Below are positions 26,343 through 36,581 of a stretch of DNA of 64,000 bases, piece after piece; within the stretch, counting starts at the first letter, position 1, and each line of letters begins with the position of its first letter. The stretch spans positions 99,753 through 163,752 of the forward strand of contig NZ_WTVS01000003.1 in the NCBI RefSeq assembly GCF_012911005.2, in the 5' to 3' direction. The notes under the pieces were generated by a model. It saw only the letters and a program-made list of their open reading frames with translations, did no database searches and had not been told where the DNA came from. A program made the position numbers and the translations under genes. The DNA is from Aromatoleum toluolicum (GTDB taxonomy: Bacteria > Pseudomonadota > Gammaproteobacteria > Burkholderiales > Rhodocyclaceae).

Positions 26343-28487
26343 ATGAAAAACTTCAATACAACGTTCAGGCTGACTGCAGTAGCGGCGGCCATGCTTGCGG
26401 CATACGGTTCGGCCTTCGCCGAGGATGATGACATCAAGCAGCTCACGAAGCCGGACAGCTCCATCTCGGTGGGTGCCGGCTACTGGTCGAACGATCGGCC
26501 GCAGCAGGGCGTCTTCGATGGCATGCGGGATGACCACGGTTACGCCCTGATCGATGCCGACGTCGTCAAGCGCGACGACGCCACGGGCACCTGGTTCAAG
26601 TTCAAGGGCGACAGTCTCGGACTGGAGAGCCGCAAGATCTCGGTCGAAGTGCAGCAGCAAGGCAACATGGGCGGCTTCGTGAACTATTCGCGTATTCCGC
26701 GCGAGAGCCCGGTGGAGATCCGCTCCGGGATCCGCGGAGTGGGCTCCGAACGGATGACCATCAGCGGCGCCGGCGCCAATGCGTTGCCGTTCCATGATGT
26801 CGACCTGGCCACGTACCGCGATCTCATCCATGTCGGGTTCAGCAAGAACCTGCTCAAGGATGTCGACGTCAAGCTCAGCTTCAAGAACGAGGAAAAGAAC
26901 GGCAGCCGTCACTGGGGCATGGGCAGCCAGGCCCTGTTCCTCGCCGAGCCGATCGACAGCACCACGCAGCAACTCGACGTGACGCTCGAATACAGCGGCG
27001 AAAAACTACAAGTTGCAGGCGGCTATGCGGGCAGCTGGTACCGCAATCAGAACGACATGGTCTTCGGGCGGGTGAACGGCGCGGCCCAGCCGGGATCGAC
27101 CAGCTCGCCCAATCCGGTGCCGCTGTCACTGCCGCTCGACAACGAGGCGCATCAGTTCTTCCTGAACGCCGGCTACTCCTTCACGCCCTCGACGCGCGGC
27201 ACGCTGAAGGTTTCACGCAGCGTCGCGACGCAGGACGAGTCCCTGCCAAGCCGCAATCTCGCCGCTCCGAACAACGCCTTCGTCGGTGCGCCGCACAAGC
27301 TGGATGGCGAGATCGTTACGTCACTCGTCGAGCTCGGTCTGAGTTCGCGGCCGACCAGCAAGCTGTCGCTGAATGCGAACCTGCGTTACTACGACGTCGA
27401 CGACAACACGCCGCTGGTGGGTTTGGTCGGCAACAACACGACGCGCGTCGTGACGGTGCACAACACGCCGCATTCCTACGAGACCAAGTCTGGCAAGTTC
27501 GAGGCCTCGTACCTGTTGCCCCAACGTTTCAAGCTGATCGGCGGCATCGACATCAAGGAGCAGGACCGTTCTGCGCCGAAGTTCGTCAGCGAGCGTTTTG
27601 TCCCGTTCAACGAGAAGATCGACGAGACGACCTATCGCGTACAACTTCGTCGTTCGATGTCCGAGACGGTCAACGGTTCGGTCGCGTTCCTGCACAGCAT
27701 CCGTGACGGTTCGTCGCGCGTGTCACCGCATGATCCCGAGATCTTCGACACGATCAACCCGCTGCACATCTCCGATCGGACCCGTAACAAGGTTCGGCTG
27801 TCGATGGACTGGGCGCCGGTCGAGGCCTTCAGCATGCAGTTCAACGTCGAGGATTCGCATGACGACTATGCGAGGGAGGACGGTCGTCCGTTCGGCCTGA
27901 AGGACGGTCGTGCGACGCTGGTATCCGTCGATGCGCGCTATGCGGTCTCCGACAAGTGGCAGGTGACCGGCTGGGCATCCCACGATGTTACGCGCGCCAA
28001 GCAACTCGCGGGGCGCTGGGCGCAGAACACCGGGATCTTCGAGATGCTGAAGGATGCGAAGCTCGAGGATACGGGGAACTCGGTTGGATTGGGGCTGCGT
28101 GGCGCTGTCAGCGCGAAGCTGCAGGTTGGTGCGGACGTGCAATGGACGCGTACCGAGAGCTCGTATGACGAAGATACAACTCTCACCGGGCTTGGCGGCC
28201 TGCAGGCGACGTACCCGACCTCCGGCGGCGTGACGGGGCGGCGTTTGGCCGACATCGAAAGCACGCTGACTCGCCTTTCGATGTTTGCACGCTACGCCGT
28301 GCGCAAAAACGCCGACGTCCAACTCGACCTGATCCACGAACGTTGGAAGACCGACGACTGGACCTGGAGCTTTGCGGACGGGTCGCCCTTCACCTACGGC
28401 ACGACCACGGACGGTACCACCGTTTCGATCAAGCCGAAGCAGGTGGCCAATTTCATCGGCATGCGCTACATCTACAAGTTCCAGTAA
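26343..28487 (+). CDS. mtrB: MtrB/PioB-family outer-membrane beta-barrel
   Basis: The 714-residue exported protein has a signal peptide ending GSAFAEDD and a barrel of alternating amphipathic strands. It ends in YIYKF-Gln, close to the aromatic C-terminus of outer-membrane proteins. Start ATG 26343 follows a GGGAG site. The opening ISVGAGYWSNDRPQQGVFDGMRD is typical of the MtrB/PioB family. The whole protein has no cysteine, so it lacks the N-terminal CxxC of Shewanella MtrB. It follows the decaheme gene and is ended by a clear terminator; no outer-surface multiheme (MtrC/OmcA) gene follows. Confidence 0.9.
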   Translation: MKNFNTTFRLTAVAAAMLAAYGSAFAEDDDIKQLTKPDSSISVGAGYWSNDRPQQGVFDGMRDDHGYALIDADVVKRDDATGTWFKFKGDSLGLESRKISVEVQQQGNMGGFVNYSRIPRESPVEIRSGIRGVGSERMTISGAGANALPFHDVDLATYRDLIHVGFSKNLLKDVDVKLSFKNEEKNGSRHWGMGSQALFLAEPIDSTTQQLDVTLEYSGEKLQVAGGYAGSWYRNQNDMVFGRVNGAAQPGSTSSPNPVPLSLPLDNEAHQFFLNAGYSFTPSTRGTLKVSRSVATQDESLPSRNLAAPNNAFVGAPHKLDGEIVTSLVELGLSSRPTSKLSLNANLRYYDVDDNTPLVGLVGNNTTRVVTVHNTPHSYETKSGKFEASYLLPQRFKLIGGIDIKEQDRSAPKFVSERFVPFNEKIDETTYRVQLRRSMSETVNGSVAFLHSIRDGSSRVSPHDPEIFDTINPLHISDRTRNKVRLSMDWAPVEAFSMQFNVEDSHDDYAREDGRPFGLKDGRATLVSVDARYAVSDKWQVTGWASHDVTRAKQLAGRWAQNTGIFEMLKDAKLEDTGNSVGLGLRGAVSAKLQVGADVQWTRTESSYDEDTTLTGLGGLQATYPTSGGVTGRRLADIESTLTRLSMFARYAVRKNADVQLDLIHERWKTDDWTWSFADGSPFTYGTTTDGTTVSIKPKQVANFIGMRYIYKFQ

Positions 28488-28514
28488 GCGGTTCTTGTAA
28501 CGTACGTAGCTCAC

Positions 28515-28542
28515 AACGGGGCGGCGCAAGTCGCCCCGTTTT
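28515..28542 (+). terminator. Rho-independent terminator of the Mtr unit
   Basis: AACGGGGCG / CGCCCCGTT stem followed by a short T-run, 28 bases after the MtrB-type gene. It is symmetrical enough to serve the convergent moaC gene as well. Confidence 0.82.
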
Positions 28543-28661
28543 CATTTGCGATCAGTTCTCGGGAAGAGGTGCGACGGTGATCGCGCGCAAGTTCCGCGGC
28601 TGGGGGCGCAAGCCTCTGTCCCGCGCGGGGAAGCGGTTGCCCTGAGGCTTGATGCTGCGGG

Positions 28662-29156
28662 CTACTGTCCCGCGACCCAGTGTCCCGACTTGCCGCCGAG
28701 CTTTTCCATCAGCTGGATGCCGTCCATGCGCATGCCGCGGTCCACGGCTTTGCACATGTCGTAGATGGTGAGCAGTGCGACGTTTACGGCGGTGAGTGCC
28801 TCCATCTCCACGCCGGTCCGGCCGACCGTCTCCGCGGTGACGTTGCAGTCGATGCGGCTGTTCGCTTCGTCGAGTTCGAACTCGACGGCGACGCGGGTCA
28901 GCGGGATCGGGTGGCACAGGGGGATCAGGTCGCTGGTGCGTTTCGATCCCTGGATCGCCGCGATGCGCGCGATGCCGAGGACGTCGCCCTTTTTCGCGCT
29001 GCCGGACTTGACCATCGCGAAGGTCTCCGGCTTCATGCTGATCGACCCGCGGGCGACGGCGACGCGGCGGGTTTCGCTCTTGCTGCCGACGTCCACCATA
29101 TGGGCCTGGCCCTGGGCGTCGAAGTGGGTGAGGGCGGAGGCTTTCGGCTCGGTCAT
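28662..29156 (-). CDS. moaC: Cyclic pyranopterin monophosphate synthase MoaC
   Basis: The 164-residue protein matches MoaC throughout: [19 protein letters not shown] near the N-terminus, [27 protein letters not shown] in the middle, [29 protein letters not shown] and the C-terminal [10 protein letters not shown]. It makes cPMP, the first stable intermediate of molybdopterin (and tungsten-pterin) synthesis. It is relevant to both AorB and the molybdopterin enzyme at 55.5-58 kb. It is divergent from the peptidase gene at 29235. Confidence 0.96.
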   Translation of the reverse strand: MTEPKASALTHFDAQGQAHMVDVGSKSETRRVAVARGSISMKPETFAMVKSGSAKKGDVLGIARIAAIQGSKRTSDLIPLCHPIPLTRVAVEFELDEANSRIDCNVTAETVGRTGVEMEALTAVNVALLTIYDMCKAVDRGMRMDGIQLMEKLGGKSGHWVAGQ

Positions 29157-29234
29157 GGTTGGTATGCGCAGTGTCGTACAGTACGATACATTCCGCGCTG
29201 AACGGTTGGTGGTGGGCCGGTATCATAGCACCCG

Positions 29235-30683
29235 ATGATCAGACGAATTCTTATCCTGCTGTTGTGCGTCGCCCTTGTGCCGCCGGTGAATGCGGCCGGT
29301 CTGCCGGATCTCGGCGACGTGGGGGCCTCGGAACTCTCGCCGCTTGCCGAACGCAAGCTCGGCGAGTCGATCATGCGCGAGATCCGCTGGCGCGAAGCGA
29401 GCTATCTCGACGACCCCGAGGTCGAGGATTACATCAACCGGATGGGACGGCGGCTCGTCGCGGCGAGCTCCGCGCCGCAGCTGGAGTTCGAGTTCTTCGT
29501 CGTGCGCGACGGCACGCTGAACGCCTTCGCGATGCCGGGCGGCTTCATCGGCGTGCACACCGGACTGATCGTCACGGCGGAGTCCGAGTCGGAACTGGCC
29601 TCGGTGCTCGGGCATGAGGTCGCTCACGTGACGCAGCGGCACATCGCGCAGATGTTCGGCAAGCAGAGCCAGACCAGCATGGTCATGCTCGCCTCGATGC
29701 TCGTCGCGGTGCTTGCGGCGCGCGGCGACTCGCAGATCAGCCAGGCGGCGATCGCGGCGGGACAGGCCGGGGCGCTGCAGGCGCAGCTCGGCTACACGCG
29801 CGATTTCGAACGCGAGGCCGACCGACTCGGCTTGCAATCGCTCGAAGGCGCCGGCTTCGACGTACGCGGCATGCCCAGCTTTTTCGAGCGGCTGCAGCGT
29901 TCGAGCCGCTTCTACGAGAACAACGCGCCGAGCTACCTGCGCACCCACCCGCTGACCCAAGAGCGGATCTCCGACATGGGGAACCGCGTGGCGCAATTGC
30001 GTTACCGGCAGGTTCCCGATTCGCCCGATTTCGGCTTCGTGCGCGCGAAGCTGCGCGTCGGAGCGATGCCGCCGATCGATGCCGCGCGCGAATTCGAGGC
30101 ACAGGTCGCGAAGAATGGCGGCGATGTCGCGCAGCGCTACGGGTACGCGCGCGCGCTGCTCGCGGCCGGTCGTCTCGATGATGCCGGCAAGCAGGTGGAG
30201 ACCTTGCGGCGCGAGGCCCCGCAGTCGTCCTTTGTGGATATGCTGGCGGCGGAGTTGCGGCTCGCGCAGCGCGACGCTTCGGGTGCGGTGCAGATCCTCG
30301 AAGCGGCGCAGAAGCGCTTTCCCGATAGCCAGGCGGCGCGGTACGCGCTGATGGATGCGATGATCCAGGCCGGGCGTGCGCGCGATGCGGGCGCAATGGC
30401 GCGGGCGGCGGTGCAGAACCGCAAGGAGGATCCGCGCCTGTGGGCCCTCCTGGCACGCTCGGAAGCCGAGCAGGGGCACCGTGCGGCCCAGCACCGCGCA
30501 CAGGCCGAGGTGTATGTGCTGCGCGGCGCCGTTCCGGCCGCGATCGAGCAGCTGGAGCTGGCGCGCCGGGCGGGGGACGGTAATTTCTACGAGCTGTCGG
30601 CGGTCGATGCGCGCCTGCGCGAACTCAAGGAGCAGGAACGCGAACGCCGCCGCGAGGAACGCAAGAACGGCCGTACGGAATGA
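29235..30683 (+). CDS. bepA: M48 family metalloprotease with TPR repeats, BepA-like
   Basis: The 482-residue exported protease has a signal peptide (ending PPVNAAGLPD), the zinc site HEVAH at about residue 127 with YTRDFEREADRLG carrying the third ligand, and a C-terminal TPR region (about residues 275-460). Length and layout match BepA, the periplasmic protease/chaperone that degrades or repairs stalled outer-membrane proteins such as LptD. The C-terminus is very Arg/Glu-rich. Confidence 0.9.
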   Translation: MIRRILILLLCVALVPPVNAAGLPDLGDVGASELSPLAERKLGESIMREIRWREASYLDDPEVEDYINRMGRRLVAASSAPQLEFEFFVVRDGTLNAFAMPGGFIGVHTGLIVTAESESELASVLGHEVAHVTQRHIAQMFGKQSQTSMVMLASMLVAVLAARGDSQISQAAIAAGQAGALQAQLGYTRDFEREADRLGLQSLEGAGFDVRGMPSFFERLQRSSRFYENNAPSYLRTHPLTQERISDMGNRVAQLRYRQVPDSPDFGFVRAKLRVGAMPPIDAAREFEAQVAKNGGDVAQRYGYARALLAAGRLDDAGKQVETLRREAPQSSFVDMLAAELRLAQRDASGAVQILEAAQKRFPDSQAARYALMDAMIQAGRARDAGAMARAAVQNRKEDPRLWALLARSEAEQGHRAAQHRAQAEVYVLRGAVPAAIEQLELARRAGDGNFYELSAVDARLRELKEQERERRREERKNGRTE

Positions 30684-30769
30684 TAGCCACGACAGTTCCG
30701 CTACCGGCTGCGGGCGCGGTTATGGCTATGGAGTAGAATTGCGCTAACTGTCAGTGAGGGTTACGCGTA

Positions 30770-31000
30770 ATGGAGTTTCAAAAGGAAGTCGATGCGCGCG
30801 GGCTGACCTGCCCGTTGCCGATTCTGCGGGCCAAGAAGGCGCTCGCCGAGATGAGCGCCGGCCAAGTGCTGCGGGTGCTGGCGACCGATCCCGGTTCGGT
30901 GAAGGACTTCCAGGCCTTCGCCCGGCAGACCGGGAACGATCTGCTGCAGCAGGGTGAAACTGCGGACAAGGCGTTCGAGTTCTACCTGAAGCGCAAGTAG
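30770..31000 (+). CDS. TusA-family sulfurtransferase
   Basis: The 76-residue TusA/SirA-like protein has the N-terminal active-site motif VDARGLTCPLPILRAKKAL, in which the cysteine of CPxP carries persulfide sulfur. It could serve tRNA thiolation, molybdenum-cofactor sulfuration or another sulfur relay. It is transcribed alone, 86 bases after the protease gene, and followed by a strong terminator. Confidence 0.93.
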   Translation: MEFQKEVDARGLTCPLPILRAKKALAEMSAGQVLRVLATDPGSVKDFQAFARQTGNDLLQQGETADKAFEFYLKRK

Positions 31001-31047
31001 GGATCAGGCTGCGCTCCCCTGCATGGCAGGGTGCGGACACAAGAAAC

Positions 31048-31082
31048 AAGGGGGCTGCCCGGTGATCGGGCGGCCCCCTTTG
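31048..31082. terminator. Bidirectional terminator between tusA-like and valS
   Basis: A long stem, GGGGGCTGCCCG / CGGGCGGCCCCC, with a five-base loop is flanked by AA on the left and TTT on the right. It lies between convergent genes. Confidence 0.82.
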
Positions 31083-31100
31083 CTTTCGGCGTGATGCCGC

Positions 31101-33947
31101 TCAGCCGCGATTGAGCTTTTCGAGCTGCGGCCGCAGTTTTTCGAGCGTCGCGACGAAGCCGTCGAGGCGGTCGCGTTCCTGCTGCACGACAGCGGCGGGG
31201 GCGCGTTCGACGAAGCTGGCGTTGCCGAGCTTGCCATTGGCCTTGCCGATTTCGCCCTCGAGGCGGGCGATCTCCTTCGCGACGCGCTCGCGCTCGGCGG
31301 CGATGTCGATCTCGACGCGCAGCATCAGCTTGAAGGCGCCGGACACCGACACCGGCGCGAGTTCGTCGGCGCCGATGTCCTCGACGATCTCGACGCCCGA
31401 CAGGCGCGCGAGGCCGGCGAGGTAGGGGGCGTAGATCTCGAGCGCGGCGGCGTCGCCCGCGGCGACCAGCGGCATGCGCTGGGCGGGCGAGATCCCCATC
31501 TCGCTGCGCAGGTTGCGGCAGGTGCCGACGATGGCCTTCAGCTCCGTGATCTTCGCCTCGGCGGCCTCGTCGATGCGGCCGAAGTCGGCTTCCGGGTAGC
31601 GCGCCAGCATGACGCTGTCGGCGTCCTTGCGGCCGGCGAGCGGGGCGACGGTCTGCCACAGCTCCTCGGTGATGAAGGGGATCAGCGGGTGGGCGAGGCG
31701 CAGCACCGTTTCCAGCACGCGCAGCAGGGTGCGGCGGGTGGCACGTTGTTGGGCTTCGCTGCCGTTCTGGATCTGCACCTTGGCGAGTTCCAGGTACCAG
31801 TCGCAGTACTCGTCCCAGACGAACTCGTACACCGCCTTGGCGACGAGGTCGAAACGGTAGTCCTTGAAGTGCTGTGCGACGTCGGCTTCGGTGCGCTGCA
31901 GGCGCGACACGATCCAGCGGTCCGCAAAGGAGAAATCGAGCTTCTCGGCGTTGCAGGCAGCGCTGCCGGAGGTGGCGTCGATGCCGCAGTCCTGGCCTTC
32001 GCAGTTCATCAGCACGAAGCGCGTGGCGTTCCACAGCTTGTTGCAGAAGTTGCGGTAGCCCTCGCAGCGCGACAGGTCGAACTTGATGTCGCGGCCCGGC
32101 GTGGCGAGCGACGCGAAGGTGAAGCGCAGTGCGTCGGTGCCGAAGGCGGCGATGCCTTCCGGGAATTCCTTGCGCGTCTTCTTCTCGATGCTCTGCGCCT
32201 GCTTCGGGTTCATCAGGCCGAAGGTGCGCTTCTTGACGAGTTCCTCGACGGAGATGCCGTCGATGAGGTCGATCGGGTCGAGCACGTTGCCTTTCGACTT
32301 CGACATCTTCTGGCCTTCGGCGTCGCGGATCAGGCCGTGCACGTAGACGTCGCGGAACGGGATCCTGCCCGTGATGTGCTTGGTCATCATGACCATGCGG
32401 GCGACCCAGAAGAAAATGATGTCGAAGCCGGTGACGAGGACCGAAGACGGCAGGTAGAGGTCGAGCGCGTCGTTCGACTTGGCCGGCCACTCCGGCGTCC
32501 AGTCGAGCGTCGAGAACGGCCACAGGGCGGAGGAGTACCAGGTATCGAGCACGTCCTCGTCGCGGCGCAGCCTGCCGGTGTAGCCGTCCTTCGCGGCGAG
32601 CGCCTTCGCTTCGTCTTCGCTGTGCGCGACCCACACGCGCAAGTCACCCTCGACGTCGGCGTACCAGGCGGGGATCTGGTGGCCCCACCACAGCTGGCGG
32701 GAGATGCACCAGTCCTGGATGTTGTTGAGCCATTGGTTGTAGGTGTTAACCCAGTTCTCGGGGTAAAAGCGGATTTCGCCGGAGGCGACGCATTCGAGCG
32801 CCTTCCCGGTGATGCTCTTGCCGTCCGCGCCGGGTTTGCTCATGGCGACGAACCACTGGTCGGTGAGCATCGGTTCGATGACGGCGCTGGTGCGGTCGCC
32901 GCGCGGCACCATGAGTTTGTGCGGCTTGACCGCGGCGAGGAGGCCGAGGGCTTCGAGGTCCTGCACGATCTGTTCGCGCGCGACGAAGCGATCGAGGCCG
33001 CGGTACTTCTCGGGCGCGTCGTCGCTGACGTGGGCGTCGAGCCGCAGGATGCTGATCATCGGCAGCTTGTGGCGCAGGCCGACCGCGTAGTCGTTGAAGT
33101 CGTGCGCGGGCGTGACCTTGACGCAGCCGGTGCCGAATTCGCGGTCGACGTATTCGTCGGCAATGATCGGGATCTCGCGGTCGCACAGCGGCAGCGTGAT
33201 GGTCTTGCCGATCAGCTGCGCGTAGCGCTCGTCCTCGGGGTGCACCATCACGGCGACGTCGCCGAGCATGGTTTCGGGGCGGGTGGTCGCGACGGTGAGG
33301 CCGGGCAGGCCTTCGATCGGGCCGTCCGAGAAGGGGTAGGTGATGTGCCACAGGAAGCCGTCTTCCTCTTCGGACACCACTTCGAGGTCGGACACCGCGG
33401 TGCCGAGCTTGGGGTCCCAGTTGACGAGGCGCTTGCTGCGGTAGATCAGGCCTTCGTTGTAGAGGCGCACGAAGGTCTCGGTGACGATCTTCGACAGGCC
33501 GGCGTCCATCGTGAAGCGCTCGCGCTTCCAGTCGGGCGAGGTGCCCATGCGGCGCATCTGGCGCGTGATCGTGCCGCCGGAGTATTCCTTCCATTCCCAC
33601 ACCTTCTCGAGGAACTTCTCGCGGCCGAGGTCGTGGCGCGAGATGCCCTTGGCGTCGAGCTGGCGTTCGACGACGATCTGCGTCGCGATGCCGGCGTGGT
33701 CGGTGCCCGGCTGCCACAGCGTGTTGAAGCCGCGCATGCGGTGGTAGCGGGTGAGCGCATCCATGATGGTCTGGTTGAAGCCGTGACCCATGTGCAGCGT
33801 GCCGGTGACGTTCGGCGGCGGCAGCAGGATGCAGAAGGCGTCGGGGTTGGACTTGTCCAGTCCGGCGTCGAAGTGACCGCGCGACTCCCATTCCGGATAC
33901 CAGCGGGCTTCGATGTCCGCGGGCTCAAAACTCTTGGCCAGTTCCAT
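31101..33947 (-). CDS. valS: Valine--tRNA ligase
   Basis: The 948-residue class I synthetase has the HIGH-type motif in [17 protein letters not shown] near residue 45, the KMSKS motif in [11 protein letters not shown] around residue 545, the editing domain between them ([16 protein letters not shown]) and the C-terminal coiled-coil arm ([41 protein letters not shown]). The length is normal. It is the last gene of the leftward unit pepA-holC-hypothetical-valS, 93 bases after the hypothetical gene. Confidence 0.97.
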   Translation of the reverse strand: MELAKSFEPADIEARWYPEWESRGHFDAGLDKSNPDAFCILLPPPNVTGTLHMGHGFNQTIMDALTRYHRMRGFNTLWQPGTDHAGIATQIVVERQLDAKGISRHDLGREKFLEKVWEWKEYSGGTITRQMRRMGTSPDWKRERFTMDAGLSKIVTETFVRLYNEGLIYRSKRLVNWDPKLGTAVSDLEVVSEEEDGFLWHITYPFSDGPIEGLPGLTVATTRPETMLGDVAVMVHPEDERYAQLIGKTITLPLCDREIPIIADEYVDREFGTGCVKVTPAHDFNDYAVGLRHKLPMISILRLDAHVSDDAPEKYRGLDRFVAREQIVQDLEALGLLAAVKPHKLMVPRGDRTSAVIEPMLTDQWFVAMSKPGADGKSITGKALECVASGEIRFYPENWVNTYNQWLNNIQDWCISRQLWWGHQIPAWYADVEGDLRVWVAHSEDEAKALAAKDGYTGRLRRDEDVLDTWYSSALWPFSTLDWTPEWPAKSNDALDLYLPSSVLVTGFDIIFFWVARMVMMTKHITGRIPFRDVYVHGLIRDAEGQKMSKSKGNVLDPIDLIDGISVEELVKKRTFGLMNPKQAQSIEKKTRKEFPEGIAAFGTDALRFTFASLATPGRDIKFDLSRCEGYRNFCNKLWNATRFVLMNCEGQDCGIDATSGSAACNAEKLDFSFADRWIVSRLQRTEADVAQHFKDYRFDLVAKAVYEFVWDEYCDWYLELAKVQIQNGSEAQQRATRRTLLRVLETVLRLAHPLIPFITEELWQTVAPLAGRKDADSVMLARYPEADFGRIDEAAEAKITELKAIVGTCRNLRSEMGISPAQRMPLVAAGDAAALEIYAPYLAGLARLSGVEIVEDIGADELAPVSVSGAFKLMLRVEIDIAAERERVAKEIARLEGEIGKANGKLGNASFVERAPAAVVQQERDRLDGFVATLEKLRPQLEKLNRG

Positions 33948-34040
33948 GGTGTGCTCAGGGGCTTGAAGGCAAAGGGCGGATTATAGCGGATCGAGGCCGC
34001 CTGCCTTGCCGCCGCAGCATTTGCCGGCCGGTGCGGCCCC

Positions 34041-34520
34041 TCAGGACTGGTCCGGCGGGAGGACGTCGGTGTTCTTTTCGAGATGGCGCGAGATGTGCGC
34101 GGACAGCTCCGGCAGCAGGCTTGCGCGCAGATGGGCGAGGGCTTGTTCGCGAATGTTGGCGCCCAGCCGGTCGAGTTCGCGCGCGACGATCTGCGGCAGT
34201 TCGGCGTGGAACCAGGCTTCGACGGCGCGCGAGACTTCGGTGTCGAGGCTGATGAGCTGCTCGGCGAGTTCGCTGGCCGAGCGTTTCGCCTGCGGCGGCC
34301 GGGGCGAAGCGAGCTCGGCGGGCAGGTCTTCCGGCGCGACGACTTCGGTCAGGACGGGAAGATCCTCGTCGTCCAGCGAGATCACCTCTTCCGGGGCCGG
34401 CGGCTGCGGCTCCGGGCCCCGGTGCCGCTTGAGCAGGGCGTCGGCCTTGTCGAGGAGGAGGTCGGCGGCCTTGAGGTCGTCGTCGGGGTCGAGCCGTGGC
34501 GGCAGCGGCCAGGTGTTCAT
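34041..34520 (-). CDS. Conserved hypothetical protein between holC and valS
   Basis: This 159-residue soluble protein starts MNTWPLPPRLDPDDDLKAADLLLDKADALLKR; its start codon overlaps the holC stop (ATGA). The first half is acidic and Pro-rich (about residues 38-75), and the second half is predicted helical (AEQLISLDTEVSRAVEAWFHAELPQIVARELDRLGANIREQ). No enzyme motif is seen. A gene of this type between holC and valS is common in Rhodocyclales; function is unknown. Confidence 0.85.
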   Translation of the reverse strand: MNTWPLPPRLDPDDDLKAADLLLDKADALLKRHRGPEPQPPAPEEVISLDDEDLPVLTEVVAPEDLPAELASPRPPQAKRSASELAEQLISLDTEVSRAVEAWFHAELPQIVARELDRLGANIREQALAHLRASLLPELSAHISRHLEKNTDVLPPDQS

Positions 34521-34957
34521 AGGGGCTCCCTGCGGATCGCGTCGAAGGCCTGCAGGGGCAGGTCCTCCTGCTTGTACTGCATCCAGCGCGCCCGAGCGGG
34601 GAGCTTCTGCGCTTCGTTCTGGCCGATGATCTCGATCACCATGCGAAAGCGCTCGTGGCCGGGCGGCACGTCGTCGGCGAGGTTGAAAAGGATCTCGGCG
34701 TGCGGCCACTCGTTCGGTGCTTCCGCGTGGCCGATGACGACCGGCGTTTCGGCCGCGAGGGGAGAGCCCACCATCACGTGCGGCACGAAGGCCTGCTGCT
34801 CGAAGCTCCACAGCAGCTGGTCGAGCTGGCGGGCGGCCGTCGCATCCTGCGTGCGCAAGGCGACCTTGCGGCCGCTGCCGTAGGCCCGCGCGGCGAGCTC
34901 GCAGGCGAGCGACAGCGGGTTCTCGGCGTTATGGTAGAACTGCACGCGTGGAGGCAT
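34517..34957 (-). CDS. holC: DNA polymerase III chi subunit HolC
   Basis: The 146-residue protein has the chi-subunit pattern VQFYHNAENPLSLACELAARAYGSGRKVALRT at the N-terminus, with LLWSFEQQAFVPHVM and FNLADDVPP later. Chi links the clamp loader (through psi) to single-strand binding protein. The start is at MPPRVQFYHN, just after pepA. It is followed by a start-stop overlap with the hypothetical gene. Confidence 0.93.
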   Translation of the reverse strand: MPPRVQFYHNAENPLSLACELAARAYGSGRKVALRTQDATAARQLDQLLWSFEQQAFVPHVMVGSPLAAETPVVIGHAEAPNEWPHAEILFNLADDVPPGHERFRMVIEIIGQNEAQKLPARARWMQYKQEDLPLQAFDAIRREPL

Positions 34958-34974
34958 GGCGGCCGTTTCCCGGC

Positions 34975-36474
34975 TCAGGCCCCGGCAGCCTGGCTGCGCG
35001 CGATCAGGAACTCGGCGAGCAGCGGAACGGGGCGGCCGGTCGCGCCCTTGGCGTCGCCCGACAGCCAGGCCGTGCCGGCGATGTCGAGGTGCGCCCATTT
35101 GTACGCCTTGGTGAAGCGCGCGAGGAAGCAGGCCGCGGTGATCGTGCCGCCGTAGCGCCCGCCGATATTGGCCATGTCGGCGAAATTGCTCTTGAGCAGT
35201 TCCTGGTATTCGTCCCACAGGGGCAGTTGCCACACGCGGTCGCCGGAAACCGTGCCGCAGTCGGTGAGCTCGCGCGCGAGCTCGTCGTCGTTGGCGAGCA
35301 GGCCGCTGGGGATCTTGCCCAGCGCGACGACGCAGGCGCCGGTGAGGGTGGCGATGTCCACGACGCAGGCGGGCTTGAAGCGCTCGGCGTAGGTCAGGGC
35401 GTCGCACAGGATCAGGCGGCCTTCGGCGTCGGTGTTGAGGATCTCGATGGTCTGGCCGCTCATCGAGGTGACGACGTCGCCGGGCTTGGTCGCGCCGCCG
35501 CCGGGCATGTTCTCGGTGCTCGGGACGATGCCGACGACGTTGATCGGCAGCGCCATGCGCGCCAGCGCCCTGAAGGTGCCGAGCACGCTCGCGGCGCCGC
35601 ACATGTCGAACTTCATCTCGTCCATCTCGGCGCCGGGCTTGAGCGAGATGCCGCCGGTGTCGAAGGTGATGCCCTTGCCGACGAGCACGACGGGCTTGTC
35701 CTTGGCCTTGCCGCCCTTGTAGTGCAGCACGATGAACTTGGGCGGCTGGTGCGAGCCGTGCGCGACCGACAGCAGGGAGCCCATGCCGAGCTTTTCCATG
35801 TCCTCGCGTTCGAGCACCTCGACCTTGAGCTTGAACTGCTTGCCGAGTTCGATGGCGGTCTCGGCGAGGTGGGTCGGCGTGCAGTAGTTGCCCGGCAGGT
35901 TGCCGAGATCTTTCGCCAGCGCCATGCCTTCGGCGATCGCCTGGCCGCGTTTGACGGCGGCCTCCATGGCGGCGGAGATCTTGTTGCGCGTGGCCAGCAC
36001 GACCTTGCGCGCCCCGCGCGGCTTGTCGTCCTTCTTCTTCGATTTGGTGGTGTCGTAGCGATAGGTGCCGTCGGCCAGCGTGCGTGCGAGCTGCTGCAGC
36101 GCCCATTCGGCGTCGCGTCCGGGAAGCTCGACGTCGGCGAGGCACACGGCGGCGTCGTGGGAGGGCGAGGCTGCGAGGGCCTTGGCGACGGCGCCGACCG
36201 CGTCGCGCCACGCACGGTCGCCGAGTTCTTCCTGCTTGCCGAGGCTGACGACGAGCACGCGTTCGGCGGTGCAGCCCGGAAGATCATGCAGGGCGAGCAG
36301 CGAACCGGCCTTTTCGTCGAGGTCGCCGCGGGCGATCAGCGCGGCGAGCTTGCCTTTGGCCGCCTTGTCGAGGGCGGCTGCGGCGTCGGTGAGCGTACCG
36401 CCGGCAAATGCTCCGACGACCAGGCTGCCGGTCTTGAGCTTTTCCGGGGCTCCGGTCTTTATGGTAAATTCCAT
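34975..36474 (-). CDS. pepA: Leucyl aminopeptidase PepA
   Basis: The 499-residue M17 peptidase has the family signature NTDAEGRLIL at about residue 345 and the metal-binding stretch LVGKGITFDTGGISLKPGAEMDEMKFDMCGAA around residue 250-285. It cleaves N-terminal residues from peptides in the cytoplasm as a hexamer with two metal ions per subunit. It opens the pepA-holC-hypothetical-valS unit and is divergent from lptF, with a 107-base shared promoter gap. Confidence 0.97.
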   Translation of the reverse strand: MEFTIKTGAPEKLKTGSLVVGAFAGGTLTDAAAALDKAAKGKLAALIARGDLDEKAGSLLALHDLPGCTAERVLVVSLGKQEELGDRAWRDAVGAVAKALAASPSHDAAVCLADVELPGRDAEWALQQLARTLADGTYRYDTTKSKKKDDKPRGARKVVLATRNKISAAMEAAVKRGQAIAEGMALAKDLGNLPGNYCTPTHLAETAIELGKQFKLKVEVLEREDMEKLGMGSLLSVAHGSHQPPKFIVLHYKGGKAKDKPVVLVGKGITFDTGGISLKPGAEMDEMKFDMCGAASVLGTFRALARMALPINVVGIVPSTENMPGGGATKPGDVVTSMSGQTIEILNTDAEGRLILCDALTYAERFKPACVVDIATLTGACVVALGKIPSGLLANDDELARELTDCGTVSGDRVWQLPLWDEYQELLKSNFADMANIGGRYGGTITAACFLARFTKAYKWAHLDIAGTAWLSGDAKGATGRPVPLLAEFLIARSQAAGA

Positions 36475-36581
36475 GCCCTGTTCCTTTATTAGACGCGTCG
36501 TTCCGATTGCCGCCGATTATGGCCCGTTCGCGGCAAACGCGTCAAAAACCCCGCACTCCAACGAGATCCAGGCTTCGCGCG

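Noticed and set aside
31689..33986. A 765-codon plus-strand frame opposite valS
   Set aside because: valS is certain on the other strand; the plus frame has no ribosome site or domain and reads as a GC-rich shadow.
33948..34040. A T-box or other leader before valS
   Set aside because: The 93-base gap shows no T-box features, and such leaders are not expected in proteobacteria.
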